Shown: positions 1-10,668, numbered from the stretch's first letter. The stretch is 64,000 bases of DNA from Ciceribacter sp. T2.26MG-112.2 (GCF_900492205.1 NZ_UEYQ01000002.1:186001-250000), one strand, 5' to 3'. Numbers and translations: made by a program. The notes: generated from the letters alone by a model not told the origin.

Positions 1-1428
1 GGCCTCGTTCATGAAATGGGTGGAAACGAAGATGGTGACCCCGTCCTTGCGCGAAAGCTCGCCGAGGATCTGCCAGAAATCGTCGCGGGCAATCGGGTCG
101 ACGCCGGAGGTCGGCTCGTCGAGGATCAGGATTTCCGGCGCATGCACCATGGCGACGGCGAGCGACAGGCGCTGGCGGATGCCGAGCGGCAGCCCGTCCG
201 GCATAGCATCCATCACGTCGATGAGGTCGAAGCGCTTCGCCATTTCCGCGACGCGCGGGGCGATTCGCTCCTTCGGGAGGTCGAACAGGCGGGCATGCAG
301 GTCGAGGTTCTGCCGCACCGTCAGTTCGCCGTAGAGCGAAAAGGCCTGGCTCATATAACCGATACGGCGGCGGACGGCGAGATCGGAGCCGTCGACGGCG
401 CGGCCAAAAAGCTCAGCCGTGCCTTCGCTGGCCGTCAGAAGCCCGGTCAGCATCTTCATAGTCGTCGTCTTGCCGCAGCCGTTCGAGCCGAGGAAGCCAA
501 AAATCTCGCCGCGCTCGATGCGGAAGCTCACGTCGTTGACGGCGGTGAAATCGCCGAACCGCATCGACAGGTGGCTGGCCTCGATGGCGATCTCGCCGTC
601 GAGTTCCGGATTGCGCGGCGGAATGGAGAGCTCGCCGTGACCGCTGCGCTTCTCCTCCGGCAGAAGGGCGATGAAGGCCTTGTCGAGGTTCGGCGCGCCG
701 GTGCGCGCCAGCAGATCCTGCGGCGTGCCCGTCGCCAGCACCTTGCCGTCGTCCATGGCGACCAGCCAGTCGAAGCGGGCGGCCTCCTCCATGTAGGCGG
801 TGGCGACCACCACGGTCATGCCGGGACGCCCTTCGCGGATGCGGTCGATCAGTTCCCAGAACTGACGGCGCGACAGCGGGTCGACGCCGGTCGTCGGCTC
901 ATCGAGGATCAGGAGGTCCGGATCGTGGATCAAGGCGCAGCACAGGCCGAGCTTCTGCTTCATGCCGCCGGATAGCTTGCCGGCCGGGCGATCGGCGAAG
1001 GGGGAGAGACCGGTGCTTTTCAGCAGTTCGGCGATGCGCCGTTCGCGCTCCTTGCGGCCATGACCGAACAGGCGGGCGAAGAATTCGACGTTTTCGAAGA
1101 CCGAGAGTGTCGGATAGAGGTTCTTGCCAAGCCCCTGCGGCATATAGGCAATGCGCGGGCAGGTGCGCGCCCTGTGGCCTGAATCGGCCATGTCTCCGCC
1201 GAGCACGTGAACCTTGCCGGCTTGCACCGCGCGGGCGCCCGCGAGCAGGGACAAGAGGCTCGACTTGCCGACGCCGTCCGGCCCCATCAGGCCGACCAGG
1301 CGGCTGCTCGGCAAGTCGAGCGTGATGCTGCTGAGCGCCTGGGTCTTGCCGTAGGACAGCGACACGTCCTTCAGGCTGACCACCGGGCCGGTGAAATCGG
1401 CCGCCTCGTTGCGCGAGGGCTCGTTCAT
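1..1428 (-). CDS. RbbA-type double ABC ATPase exporter subunit (3' part beyond window)
   Basis: Minus-strand frame starting with ATG at 1428 and still open at the window edge, giving about 476 residues. Two ABC ATPase domains are visible. The first has Walker [10 protein letters not shown], signature LSGGMKQ and Walker [14 protein letters not shown]. The second has Walker [10 protein letters not shown], an atypical signature LPLGIRQR and [12 protein letters not shown]. Tandem ATPases behind a HlyD gene match the E. coli yhiI-rbbA-yhhJ arrangement, in which RbbA also carries a C-terminal ABC-2 permease domain; that part would lie outside the window. The start overlaps the stop of the HlyD gene by four bases (ATGA), so the two are translationally coupled. 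The likely role is an inner-membrane drug or lipid exporter; the substrate is unknown. Confidence 0.85.
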   Translation of the reverse strand, partial: MNEPSRNEAADFTGPVVSLKDVSLSYGKTQALSSITLDLPSSRLVGLMGPDGVGKSSLLSLLAGARAVQAGKVHVLGGDMADSGHRARTCPRIAYMPQGLGKNLYPTLSVFENVEFFARLFGHGRKERERRIAELLKSTGLSPFADRPAGKLSGGMKQKLGLCCALIHDPDLLILDEPTTGVDPLSRRQFWELIDRIREGRPGMTVVVATAYMEEAARFDWLVAMDDGKVLATGTPQDLLARTGAPNLDKAFIALLPEEKRSGHGELSIPPRNPELDGEIAIEASHLSMRFGDFTAVNDVSFRIERGEIFGFLGSNGCGKTTTMKMLTGLLTASEGTAELFGRAVDGSDLAVRRRIGYMSQAFSLYGELTVRQNLDLHARLFDLPKERIAPRVAEMAKRFDLIDVMDAMPDGLPLGIRQRLSLAVAMVHAPEILILDEPTSGVDPIARDDFWQILGELSRKDGVTIFVSTHFMNEA

Positions 1429-2498
1429 TGGACGACGTCGCCCTCGACGCCGGCCGGCCATTGCGCGGCGGGGTCAAGCCGCACATAGGCGACGCCAGGC
1501 AGGCCGGTCTTGACCATCTCGATGTGCTTGCGCAGCAGGTCGGGATCGATCTTGGCCTTGACGCGGAACATCAGCTTTTCGCGCTCGATCTGCGTTTCGA
1601 CCGTCTTCGGCGTGAACTGCGCGACATTGGCGACGAAGGAGACGGTCGCCGGAATGATGTATTGCGGCGCCGCGTCGAGTTTCAGGCGCACTTCCGCGCC
1701 GATCGCCACTCGGCCCGCCTGGTCGGTCGGCAGGAAGAAGCTCATGTAGACGTCGCCGAGGTCGACCAGGTTGATGACCTTGCCGCCACCGGCGACGATC
1801 TCGCCGGGCTGAGCGACGCGGAACTGGATGCGGCCGTCGCGCGGGGCGGTGAGCGTGCTGTCGGCGATCACAGTTTCGATATTGTCGATCGCGGCTTCCG
1901 CCGCATCGGCGGCCGCCTCGGCGTTCACCACCTGGGCCTTGGCATAGCTGATGGCGGCATCGGCTGCGGCCGACTGTGCCTCGGCGGCAGCAAGGGCCGC
2001 GCGCGCGCCTTCGGCGGCGGCCTGGTCGTCCTCCAGCGTCTGTTGCGAAATGGTGCTGGAACTGGCGAGTTGCCTGGAGCGCACCATCTTGCGGTCGGCC
2101 GAATCGAGCAGGATCTGGCGTTGCGATACGGCGGCGACAGCCGCCTTCTTCTCGGCATTTCGTTGTTCAACGAGCGCCTGCGCGGTTTCGATGCCGATAT
2201 CGGCCCGGCGCTTCTCGGCCTCGGCCTGGCGTAACTGCGATTCCAGCTGCTTGATGTCCATCTGGGCGAGCTTCTGCCCGGCTTTGACGAAATCGCCTTC
2301 GTCGACGAAGATTTCGGCGATGCGCCCGGCCGTCTTCGCCGCGACGTCGATCTCGACCGCCTCGATCCGGCCATTGCCGCTGGCGATGCCGTCCGCCAGT
2401 TCCGAGGCCTGCAGCGATTGCCAGAGATAATAGCCGCCGCCTGCCGCCAAAGAGAGGACGAGGGCGACAATGATCGCGTTTCGGCTGGCTGGTTTCAC
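1425..2498 (-). CDS. HlyD-family membrane fusion (periplasmic adaptor) protein
   Basis: A 357-residue protein with one N-terminal transmembrane anchor (about residues 8-28, [18 protein letters not shown]). A biotinyl-lipoyl-like segment follows ([28 protein letters not shown] split around a long helical hairpin). An alanine- and glutamate-rich coiled coil spans about residues 75-215, and a beta-barrel region contains [19 protein letters not shown]. This is the layout of adaptors that link an inner-membrane ABC pump to the outer membrane. It is the first gene of the operon with the RbbA-type ATPase and resembles YhiI. An inverted repeat about 60 bp upstream could be its operator. Confidence 0.88.
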   Translation of the reverse strand: MKPASRNAIIVALVLSLAAGGGYYLWQSLQASELADGIASGNGRIEAVEIDVAAKTAGRIAEIFVDEGDFVKAGQKLAQMDIKQLESQLRQAEAEKRRADIGIETAQALVEQRNAEKKAAVAAVSQRQILLDSADRKMVRSRQLASSSTISQQTLEDDQAAAEGARAALAAAEAQSAAADAAISYAKAQVVNAEAAADAAEAAIDNIETVIADSTLTAPRDGRIQFRVAQPGEIVAGGGKVINLVDLGDVYMSFFLPTDQAGRVAIGAEVRLKLDAAPQYIIPATVSFVANVAQFTPKTVETQIEREKLMFRVKAKIDPDLLRKHIEMVKTGLPGVAYVRLDPAAQWPAGVEGDVVQ

Positions 2499-2556
2499 CG
2501 CTTCGATCTCCTGTAGAGCGGGACCCTCCCAACGTGGATCGGTCCCGCATCATTTC

Positions 2557-2570
2557 TAATCATTCGATTA
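2557..2570. promoter_or_regulatory. Possible operator upstream of the HlyD/RbbA operon
   Basis: TAATC-ATTC-GATTA is an inverted repeat with 5-base arms and a 4-base spacer. It sits 59 bp upstream of the HlyD start in an AT-rich patch. Short palindromes of this kind are typical TetR-family operators, and RbbA/YhiI-type pumps are often under TetR control, but no regulator gene is adjacent here. The functional assignment is inference. Confidence 0.3.
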
Positions 2571-2665
2571 AAACAACATCCTTCTCGCAGGTGCAATAGT
2601 GTGAACGTGACAGTTCGACGAAATCCGAAGCGATTTGGAACAGGCATGCGACAGTGCCGCCGCCC

Positions 2666-4060
2666 TTATATTCCCGGAGGCTGTGGCCACGTCTTGACGC
2701 CGCCGGTCCAGGTTTCGAACAGCTTGGAGAGCTTGAGCACCCGCATGTCGTCGAAGCGTGGGCCGACGATCTGCAGGCCGATCGGCATGCCGCTCTTGGA
2801 GAAGCCGCAGTTGATCGAGGCGGCCGGCTGTTCCGACATGTTCCACGGCACGGTGAAGGCGATGTGCTCGAAGGGCTGTTCGGGGTCGTTTGTGGGCGAG
2901 GCCCAATCGGCCGGGTAGGAGACGATGGGATTGGTCGGCGTCAGCATCGCATCGACCGTGGTGAACAGCCTGCCGCAGGTCTTGCGCATCTCAATAGTCT
3001 GGCCAAAACCCTGCACCGCCTCGACGCCGGTGACGTCTGCGCCCTTCTCCGCCCATTGATAGATATAGGGCAGGATCTTCGCGCGGCGTTCGTCGGGGAG
3101 GTTGCGGATATCGCCCCAGAATTTGGCCCGCCAGAACATGTCCAGCCCGTCGAGCATGGCGCGCGTCATCACCGGCTCGACCTCGAAGACCACGGCGCCC
3201 GCATCCTCGAAGCGTTTGGCCGCCGCCAGCACCGCGTCGCGGATCTCCGGCTCGGCGCCGAGGCCGCAGCCGGCGTCGAGCATCACGCCGATCCGCATGC
3301 CGCGCACGTCGATCTCGTGATCCATCCAGTCGAACTCGTTGGGAGGCAGACTGGTGCCGTCGCGCCAGTCGGGCCGCGACAGCGTCGCCATGGCGATCGC
3401 CGCATCGTCGACGCAGCGCGTCATCGGCCCGGCGCAGCGGCCGACATAATAGGGATCGACAGGAATGCGGCCATGGCTCGGCTTGAAGCCGAACAGCCCT
3501 GTCCATCCGGCCGGCAACCGCACGGAACCGCCGATGTCGGTGCCGATGTGCAAGGGGCCGTAGCCGGCCGCGCCGGCCGCCGCCGCGCCTGCGCTTGAGC
3601 CGCCAGGGTTCTGGCTGAGGTCCCAGGGATTGCGGCTCAAGGGGTGGAAGCTGGACAGGCCGGAGGACAGCATGCCGTAGTCGGGGCAGGTGGTCTTGGC
3701 GAAGATCACCGCGCCGTCCTCCTTCATCCGGGCGGCGACCGGCGCGTCCGTCTCGGACGGGATCAGTTCGACTGCCGCCGTGCCGAGCGGCACCGGCTGG
3801 CCCTTGGTGGCGATCAGTTCCTTGAGCGTCACCGGAATGCCGTCGAGCATACCCTGCGGTGCGTCCCTGAGCCAGCGTTCCGTCGAGGCTTTCGCCTGGG
3901 CGCGAGCGCTCTCCGGATCATAGGCATAGAGAGCGGCGATATGCGGCTCGAAGGCTTCGATGCGCGCCTCCACCGCCAGCCAGTATTCGTAAGGGGACAG
4001 CGTTTTCGCCCGGAAATGGGCGAGGAGATCCTTGATCGTCAAATGCAATAAATCGGTCAT
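2666..4060 (-). CDS. Amidase-signature family amidohydrolase
   Basis: A 464-residue cytoplasmic protein with the complete amidase signature. K80 lies in VTLKELIATKG, S155 in NPGGSSAG and S179 in GTDIGGSVR; these form the Ser-cisSer-Lys triad. The length is normal for the family (about 450-500). It is the last gene of a peptide-transport operon, starting 47 bp after the stop of the second ATPase gene on the same strand. The likely job is hydrolysis of an amide brought in by that transporter. It is not a clear GatA: there are no gatC/gatB neighbours. The substrate cannot be read from the sequence. Confidence 0.85.
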   Translation of the reverse strand: MTDLLHLTIKDLLAHFRAKTLSPYEYWLAVEARIEAFEPHIAALYAYDPESARAQAKASTERWLRDAPQGMLDGIPVTLKELIATKGQPVPLGTAAVELIPSETDAPVAARMKEDGAVIFAKTTCPDYGMLSSGLSSFHPLSRNPWDLSQNPGGSSAGAAAAGAAGYGPLHIGTDIGGSVRLPAGWTGLFGFKPSHGRIPVDPYYVGRCAGPMTRCVDDAAIAMATLSRPDWRDGTSLPPNEFDWMDHEIDVRGMRIGVMLDAGCGLGAEPEIRDAVLAAAKRFEDAGAVVFEVEPVMTRAMLDGLDMFWRAKFWGDIRNLPDERRAKILPYIYQWAEKGADVTGVEAVQGFGQTIEMRKTCGRLFTTVDAMLTPTNPIVSYPADWASPTNDPEQPFEHIAFTVPWNMSEQPAASINCGFSKSGMPIGLQIVGPRFDDMRVLKLSKLFETWTGGVKTWPQPPGI

Positions 4061-4107
4061 GTCGACATTCCGTCTCTGCTCAAATGCATTGGCTTGATCG
4101 TCTCTGG

Positions 4108-5103
<996 letters not shown>

Positions 5104-5164
5104 CGGGGACCTCCAATCCTGCCAGAAACGAGTCTGGCTCCGGGGAGGCACCATGCGTGACTTG

Positions 5165-5380
5165 CCCCCCTCTGCCCTGCCGGGCATCTCCCCCTCGAGG
5201 GGGGAGATTGATAGGCGACACGCACGCCGTCCCAATCAAATGTCACCGTTTGGGGATTTTGGATTGACTGTACTCTGCCTGTACCATTGACGCTTGCCAC
5301 CTTTGGTCTCCATCGAGCGGCATCCGTTTGGCCGATCTCCCCCCTTGAGGGGGAGATGCCCGGTAGGGCAGAGGGGGGTA
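5165..5380. repeat. Paired inverted palindromic repeat (MITE-like or RIME-like), copy 1
   Basis: Two copies of a roughly 45-bp unit lie at 5165-5209 and 5334-5380 in opposite orientation, bracketing 124 bp of unrelated sequence. Each unit contains CCCTCTGCCCT(G/A)CCG and the palindrome ATCTCCCCC-TCGA or TTGA-GGGGGAGAT. The same pair recurs at 8277-8512 in the same operon. These are non-coding intergenic palindromes of the kind common in Rhizobiaceae. They lie between the two ATPase genes of the peptide transporter. Confidence 0.75.
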
Positions 5381-5410
5381 GCCGCGCAGTCCGCAAATCC
5401 GGCCAACCCA

Positions 5411-6397
5411 TCACTTCACCTCCTCTTCCGCCCGGATGCAGCGCACGCCGCGTCCGTCGGCAAAGCTCGTCCAGCCGGGTTCGCCGGCATGGCAGGCGGC
5501 GATGACCTCCGGACAGCGGTCGGAGAAGACGCAGCCGGCGGGTAGCCGGTTGAAGCCCGGCACCGTGCCGCGAATGGTTGAAAGCCGGCCGCCGTCGCCG
5601 ATGCGTTTCGGCACGGCGGCGATCAGTCCGCGCGTATAAGGATTGCGCGGTGCCGTCAGGACGTCGCGGGTCGCGCCTTCCTCCATCCGGCGCCCGGCAT
5701 ACATGACGATGGTACGCCGGCACATGCGGGCGATCACGCCGAGGTCGTGGCTGACCAGCATCAGCGCCATACCGTATTCGCGGGCCAGTTCGCCGAGAAT
5801 GTCGAGCACTTCGGCCTGCACCGTGACGTCGAGCGCGGTCGTCGGTTCGTCGGCGATCATCAGGGCGGGCTTCAGCGCCAGCGCAATGGCGATGCCGACG
5901 CGCTGGCGCTGGCCGCCGGACATTTCGTGCGGATAGGTCTTCGCCCGGCGTTTCGCATCGGGGATCCGCACCTGGTCGAGCAAGTCCACGGCTTGCGCCC
6001 GCGCATCGTGCCAGGACAGGCCGCGGTGCCACACCAGCCCTTCGGCGATCTGGTCGCCGATGGTCATGGCCGGATTGAGCGCTGTCATCGGCTCCTGGAA
6101 GATCATGCCGATGCGGTCGCCGCGGATCTCGCACAGCCGTTCTTCCGATGCGGCAAGCAAGTTTTCGCCGGCAAGCGCGATCGTGCCGCTGGCTTCCGCG
6201 ACGCCGGGAAGAAGCCCCATGATCGAAAGTGCCAGGAGCGACTTGCCCGAGCCGCTTTCGCCGACCACGCCGAGCGTATCCCCGACTTCGAGGTCGAAGG
6301 CGATATCGGTCAGGATTGGCAGGTGGCTTCCGTCGCCGTGGCGGATGGAGACTGAGAGATCGCGAACGGAAAGGAGAGGAGTGTCGGTCACGGTCAC
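5411..6397 (-). CDS. Peptide ABC transporter ATPase, DppD/OppD type
   Basis: A 328-residue ABC ATPase with Walker A GESGSGKSL, signature SGGQRQRVGIAIAL, Walker B LMIADEPTTALD and the C-terminal oligopeptide/dipeptide motif GCVFSDRCPEV. The start is GTG at 6397, overlapping the stop of the upstream permease. GTG at 6391, two codons later, has better spacing from GGGGAGGA and could be the real start. It is the first of the two ATPases of the importer. It lies in the cytoplasm bound to the permease pair encoded just upstream. Confidence 0.87.
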   Translation of the reverse strand: MTVTDTPLLSVRDLSVSIRHGDGSHLPILTDIAFDLEVGDTLGVVGESGSGKSLLALSIMGLLPGVAEASGTIALAGENLLAASEERLCEIRGDRIGMIFQEPMTALNPAMTIGDQIAEGLVWHRGLSWHDARAQAVDLLDQVRIPDAKRRAKTYPHEMSGGQRQRVGIAIALALKPALMIADEPTTALDVTVQAEVLDILGELAREYGMALMLVSHDLGVIARMCRRTIVMYAGRRMEEGATRDVLTAPRNPYTRGLIAAVPKRIGDGGRLSTIRGTVPGFNRLPAGCVFSDRCPEVIAACHAGEPGWTSFADGRGVRCIRAEEEVK

Positions 6398-7266
6398 ATC
6401 CTCCCCTTCTCACGCGGATCGAGCAGGTCGCGCAAGCCGTCGCCCAGCATGTTGAAACCGAAGACGGTGAGCGCGATGGCGAGACCCGGCAGGATGGCGA
6501 GCCAGGGAGCGAGGGCGAGATAGGTCTGGGCGTCGGCCAGCATGCGGCCCCAAGTCGGGGCCGGTGGCGGCATGCCGAGACCGAGGAAGCTCAGGCCCGC
6601 TTCTGTCAGGATCGCCAGACCGAGCTGGATCGTCGCCTGGACGATGATCTGGTTGGAGATGTTCGGCAGCACGTGTTCGACCGTGATCAGGAACGGCCCC
6701 TTGCCGGCGCCGCGGGCGGCGAGCACATAGTCGCGTGACCAGATCTGCTGCGCGGCGCTGGCCGTCACGCGGGCGAAGACCGGCACCATGAAGACGGCGA
6801 TGGCGATGATCGCGGTGAACCGGCCCGAACCCATCAACGCGCCGAGCATCATGGCCGAGAGGATCGGCGGCACGGCGAAGATCACGTCGTTGGCCCGCAT
6901 GACGAAGGCTTCGGTCAGCCCCCTGCGAGCGGCGGCGAGCACGCCAAGCGCCGTGCCGAGCGAGCCGCCGAGCGCCACGGCAGCGGCGGCGGTCGACAGC
7001 GAATTCCATGCACCCACCATCAGCATGGAGGCGATGTCCCGGCCGAACTGGTCGGTACCGAGAAGGCCGAAGGCGAGCGGCGGCTTCAGCTTGTGGATGA
7101 TCTGCATCTTGGCCGGCGGCAGCGGTGTCCAGACGAGCGAGACCAGGGCGATCGCCACGAGCGCCAGGATGATCGCGCCGCCGATCGCCAGATTGGGCCG
7201 GCGCAGCAAGAGCCACGGGCTGTAGGCCGCAGGTCTGGCCTTGGTGTTCTCGACGGGGGCGCTCAT
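6394..7266 (-). CDS. Peptide ABC transporter permease, DppC type
   Basis: A 290-residue inner-membrane permease starting at ATG 7266 (MSAPVENTK). It has an N-terminal segment with one transmembrane helix (NLAIGGAIILALVAIALVSLVW), the conserved LLGTDQFGRD motif of DppC/OppC proteins, and the EAA loop region LAARGAGKGPFLITVEHVLPN. It overlaps the upstream permease by ATGA and the downstream ATPase by four bases, so translation of the three genes is coupled. The frame extends far upstream of 7266, but that part is antisense to or out of frame with the DppB gene and was excluded. Confidence 0.88.
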   Translation of the reverse strand: MSAPVENTKARPAAYSPWLLLRRPNLAIGGAIILALVAIALVSLVWTPLPPAKMQIIHKLKPPLAFGLLGTDQFGRDIASMLMVGAWNSLSTAAAAVALGGSLGTALGVLAAARRGLTEAFVMRANDVIFAVPPILSAMMLGALMGSGRFTAIIAIAVFMVPVFARVTASAAQQIWSRDYVLAARGAGKGPFLITVEHVLPNISNQIIVQATIQLGLAILTEAGLSFLGLGMPPPAPTWGRMLADAQTYLALAPWLAILPGLAIALTVFGFNMLGDGLRDLLDPREKGRM

Positions 7267-8213
7267 CGGCCGCGTCCTCTCAGCCTGGGGTCGAGCACGA
7301 GATAGGAGAGGTCGACCAGGAAGTTCATGACGATGACGAGGCCGGCGAAGAATAGCACGACGTCCTGCATGACGATCACGTCGCGCTGGGTGAGTGCCTG
7401 ATAGGCGAGGCGGCCGAGGCCGGGCAGGTTGAAGACGTTCTCGATCAGGATGGCGCCGGCGATCAGGAAGGTGAATTGCAGGCCGAGAATGGTGATGACC
7501 GGCACCAGCGCATTGGGCACCGCATGGCGCCAGAGTGCGGCACGGCGCGGTAGGCCCTTGGCACGGGCGGTGCGGACGAAATCCTCGTGCAGCACTTCGA
7601 GCACCGAGGACCGCGTCACCCGCGTCAGCACGCCGGCCTGCGGCAGGGCAAGGGCCACAGCCGGTAAGAGCAGGGCCTTGAGCCCGGCGATGAGGCCGGC
7701 CTCCCAGCCGGGAAATCCGCCGGCCGGCATCCAGCCGAGTGCGATCGAAAAGGCAAGGATCAGCAGGAGCGCCACCCAGAAGCCGGGCACGGCGATGAAC
7801 AACTGGGAGAGCACGCCGGCGAGATAGTCGAAGCTCGAATTGCGTTTCGCCGCCGAGGCGACACCGAGCGGGATGGCGATCGCCACCGAGATCAGGATCG
7901 CCATCACGGCAAGCGGCAGGGTGACGGCAAGCCGTTCGGCGATCAGACCCGCCACCGGCACACCATAGGTATAGGACGTGCCGAGATCGCCGGTCGCCAG
8001 GCCGCCGAGCCACAGGAAATAGCGCACCGGCAAGGGCTGATCGAGGCCGAGTTCGTGGCGAAGGGCGGCCAGCGTGTCCGGGCTTGCCGACGTGCCGAGC
8101 ATGATCGCCGCGGGATCGCCGGGCAGCACGTCCATGACGACGAAGATCAGGGCGGAGACTGCCGCGAGCGTCAGGACGAGACTTCCGAGCCGCCGGGCAA
8201 TGAGGGTCAGCAT
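7263..8213 (-). CDS. Peptide ABC transporter permease, DppB type
   Basis: A 316-residue integral membrane protein with the DppB/OppB hallmarks. A first helix at residues 9-31 is followed by a periplasmic stretch PGDPAAIMLGTSASPDTLAALRHELGLDQPLPVRYFLWL. The EAA motif is TRSSVLEVLHEDFVRTARAKGLP, and the C-terminal end is DLSYLVLDPRLR. It pairs with the DppC-type protein to form the membrane channel. The gene starts about 360 bp after the binding-protein gene; the gap holds a paired repeat. No strong Shine-Dalgarno sequence is visible in front of ATG 8213. Confidence 0.88.
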   Translation of the reverse strand: MLTLIARRLGSLVLTLAAVSALIFVVMDVLPGDPAAIMLGTSASPDTLAALRHELGLDQPLPVRYFLWLGGLATGDLGTSYTYGVPVAGLIAERLAVTLPLAVMAILISVAIAIPLGVASAAKRNSSFDYLAGVLSQLFIAVPGFWVALLLILAFSIALGWMPAGGFPGWEAGLIAGLKALLLPAVALALPQAGVLTRVTRSSVLEVLHEDFVRTARAKGLPRRAALWRHAVPNALVPVITILGLQFTFLIAGAILIENVFNLPGLGRLAYQALTQRDVIVMQDVVLFFAGLVIVMNFLVDLSYLVLDPRLRGRGR

Positions 8214-8571
8214 GGGAGGCCATTCCCCGGCGCGACCAGGCTCGTACTTGCCTGTCTGGCGGCGGCGGTCGGGATACCCCCCTCTGCCCTGCCGAGCATC
8301 TCCCCCTCAAGGGGGGAGATCACCCGCAGCCGCCATCGTGCGAACTCCTGAGCGACGCAAGGCATTGCAAAATGAGGACCGAAGCGTGCGTATGAAATGA
8401 CCCGCCTGCCCAAGCCAGCGGCACTGCGCCATGGGACGCTGCGGCCGGGCAAAGCTGAGCCGCCTTCGATCTCCCCCCTTGAGGGGGAGATGCCCGGCAG
8501 GGCAGAGGGGGGTGTCATGCGCATGAGCGTTCCGTGAAGGCCAGACAAACCGCGCTTGGTTCTTTCCGCCC
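8214..8571. other. Gene-free interval inside the peptide transporter operon
   Basis: These 358 bases between the binding-protein gene and the first permease gene contain the inverted repeat pair at 8277-8512 and nothing else I can assign. Hairpins of this strength behind a binding-protein gene could lower downstream expression relative to the binding protein; that effect is inference. Confidence 0.6.
8277..8512. repeat. Paired inverted palindromic repeat (MITE-like or RIME-like), copy 2
   Basis: A second instance of the unit seen at 5165-5380. Arms at 8277-8320 and 8468-8512 are in opposite orientation around 147 bp of spacer. The spacer does not resemble that of copy 1, so the conserved part is only the terminal arms. 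Each arm itself contains the palindrome ATCTCCCCC-TCAA/TTGA-GGGGGAGAT. Confidence 0.75.
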
Positions 8572-10095
8572 TCACTCCTCCCAATAAACCTCGGTCAACA
8601 CATTGGACGGGATGGGTTCGTTTTCCCACAGGCCCTTGAGCTTCTTGTCCCAGATGCCGAGCTTGGGCATGACGAACAGGAACAGCGCCGGCACGTCCTC
8701 GGCGAGGATCTTCTGCGCCTCGCCATAGAGCCTGTCCTGCTCGGCCGTGTCGGACGTCGCCTCGATCTTCTTCAGGATGTCGTTGAAGCCCGGGTTCTTG
8801 TAGCCGAAATAATAGGGGTCGCGGGCATAGATGTCGATGTCCATCGGCTCGGCATGGGCGACGATGGTCATGTCGAAGTCGCGGCCCTTGAATACGTCCT
8901 GCACCCATTTGGCCGGGAACTCGGTCGGTTCGATGTTCATCGTCACGCCGATCTCGGCAAACAGCGCCTGCATTACCTGGGCCGAGCGCGGCGCATAGGC
9001 CATCTGCGGCGTCTTGATGGTGAAGGTGAAGCCGTCCGGATAGCCGGCCTCCGCGAGAAGCGCCTTCGCCTTTTCCGGATCGTAAGCGTAGGTGCCGGTG
9101 AGGTCGACATAGCCACGGTCGTTGGGCGTATAATGGCTGCCGATCGGCGTGCCGTAGCCGGACCAGGCGCCGTCGACGATCACCGAACGGTCGAGCGCCA
9201 TCATCAGCGCCTGGCGCACGCGCTTGTCATCGAAGGGTTTGCGCTCGTTGTTCATGCCGGCCACGACCTTGAGCTCGGTATTGCCGATCACGGTCGCTAG
9301 TCTCGCGTCGTCCTTGAAGCTCTCCACGAGCTCCGGCGCGCCGAATTCGGGGAAGGCGTCGACATCACCGGATTTCAGTGCAGCGGCCTGGGCCTGCGGA
9401 TCGGCGATGAAGCGGAAGGTGACCTTGTCCAGCTTCACCTTGACGTCCTCGTTCCAGTAGTCGGGATTGGCGGCAAGCTCGACCTTGTCGCCCTTGGCCC
9501 AGTTGACGAACTTGAACGGGCCGGTGCCGATCGGCGTGGTCTTGGCCTCGGCCGCGCTCTTGGTGCCGACGATCACCGAGGATGGCCAGCCGAGCCAGTA
9601 GAGCAGGCTGCCGGCCGGCTCCTTCAGCTTCAGCACCAGCGTTGCGGCATCCGGCGTCTCGATCGTGTCGATGGCGGCGAAGAAGCGCTTCTGCGGGTTG
9701 ACGCTGTCGGCGCCGCGGGCGCGCTCCAGCGATGCCTTGGCCACGGCCGAGTCGAAGGCCTCGCCGTCATGGAACTTCACGCCCTCCTCGAGCTTGAAGG
9801 TATAGGTCAGGCCGTCCGCCGAAATCTCCCAGCTCTTGGCCAGTTGCGGCTTGATCTTGCCGTCGCGGTCGATCGTCACCAGGCCCTCGAAGACGTTCTG
9901 CCAGGTCACCTGGCCGATGGCCACGGGCGCGGCGATCGTCGGGTCGAGCCCGGTCGGCTCGATGGTCATGCCGAGCGTCAGGTCCTTCTCCGCGGCCAGC
10001 GCCGGGCCGGAGAGGATGACGGCCACGGTAGCGGCCAGGCCGAGGGCAAGACTGCGGAGGAGGTTGGGCCTGACGGCCGGCAAAGCATCGGTCAT
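8572..10095 (-). CDS. Peptide ABC transporter substrate-binding protein (family 5)
   Basis: A 507-residue exported protein. The signal peptide runs through about residue 35 (LLRSLALGLAATVAVILSGPALAAEKD), with cleavage likely after ALA. The SBP_bac_5 fold shows LTLGMTIEPTGLDPTIAAP, WEISADGLTYTFKLEEGVKFHDGEAFDS and YDPEKAKALLAEAGYPDGF. It is the first gene of the minus-strand operon and delivers a peptide or similar ligand to the DppBC-type permeases. The operon ends in an amidase, which suggests an amide-containing ligand. The exact ligand (dipeptide, oligopeptide, glutathione, opine and so on) cannot be decided from the sequence. Confidence 0.9.
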   Translation of the reverse strand: MTDALPAVRPNLLRSLALGLAATVAVILSGPALAAEKDLTLGMTIEPTGLDPTIAAPVAIGQVTWQNVFEGLVTIDRDGKIKPQLAKSWEISADGLTYTFKLEEGVKFHDGEAFDSAVAKASLERARGADSVNPQKRFFAAIDTIETPDAATLVLKLKEPAGSLLYWLGWPSSVIVGTKSAAEAKTTPIGTGPFKFVNWAKGDKVELAANPDYWNEDVKVKLDKVTFRFIADPQAQAAALKSGDVDAFPEFGAPELVESFKDDARLATVIGNTELKVVAGMNNERKPFDDKRVRQALMMALDRSVIVDGAWSGYGTPIGSHYTPNDRGYVDLTGTYAYDPEKAKALLAEAGYPDGFTFTIKTPQMAYAPRSAQVMQALFAEIGVTMNIEPTEFPAKWVQDVFKGRDFDMTIVAHAEPMDIDIYARDPYYFGYKNPGFNDILKKIEATSDTAEQDRLYGEAQKILAEDVPALFLFVMPKLGIWDKKLKGLWENEPIPSNVLTEVYWEE

Positions 10096-10347
10096 GAAAT
10101 TCCCCTGTTCCTGGCGCTCTTACCGTTCCGGCATATTGGCCGATGGCGCACTGCAACAAATACTGGCATCTCGCCGGCGCGGGCACAATGCGGTTTTTTG
10201 TGTTTGCCGCGTCGTGCAAGCGCCAGTCCGGTGCCCCCGCCCGGCGAAGGCCAGCCGTGTGCCGGGCGAGGACAGGAGAAACCGCGACCGCCGGGTCAGC
10301 GGAGGACCACGATGAAAAGAATCTCGGACCCCGACGGGGCCGCGTTT

Positions 10348-10656
10348 TCAGGCGACGGCCATCCGACCACCGGCGGAGTTGCCCCGCCCTTCGCCGTCGC
10401 CGGCCAGCATGCCCGCCTGGCGGGCAGCGGCAATGAACGCCTTGCGGGCGACGTCCGCCGCCTCGTCGGTTTCGATCGCCAGCCGGCACCAGCGCTTGGC
10501 CCGTTCATAGGCGACACCGCTGCGGGTCGGCCATTCCTCCTCGAGGAAATAGAGCGCGTCGTAGGGCTCGCGGAACGTCCGCTCCAGTCCTGATTGCAGG
10601 GTGAGTTCGACCGGATCGGTCCAGGTGGAATTTCCAGGGGGCATTACCTTCTCCAT
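10348..10656 (-). CDS. DUF982 family small protein
   Basis: A 102-residue soluble protein matching the DUF982 pattern common in Rhizobiales. It has W12 with PVEL near the N terminus, then EPYDALYFLEEEWPTRSGVAYERAKRWC and ARKAFIAAARQAGML. DUF982 proteins are short, multicopy and of unknown function. The C-terminal 20 residues are low complexity. A GGAAC-N16-TGTT sequence 13 bp upstream resembles a promoter of the alphaproteobacterial general-stress sigma factor EcfG, so stress induction is a reasonable guess. It lies downstream of the kinase gene on the same strand but has its own promoter-like site. Confidence 0.75.
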   Translation of the reverse strand: MEKVMPPGNSTWTDPVELTLQSGLERTFREPYDALYFLEEEWPTRSGVAYERAKRWCRLAIETDEAADVARKAFIAAARQAGMLAGDGEGRGNSAGGRMAVA

Positions 10657-10668
10657 TGCGCCGACACG

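Noticed and set aside
5104..5235. N-terminal extension of the DppF-type ATPase
   Set aside because: The extension translates a palindromic intergenic repeat and lacks a ribosome binding site; TTG 5103 is better placed.
5165..8512. CRISPR array
   Set aside because: Repeats are paired in inverted orientation with two widely spaced instances, not a series of direct repeats with uniform spacers; no cas genes are present.
10096..10347. Small gene between the peptide-binding protein and the DUF982 gene
   Set aside because: Plus-strand frames here are Arg/Pro rich and lack a start with ribosome binding site; no family resemblance.
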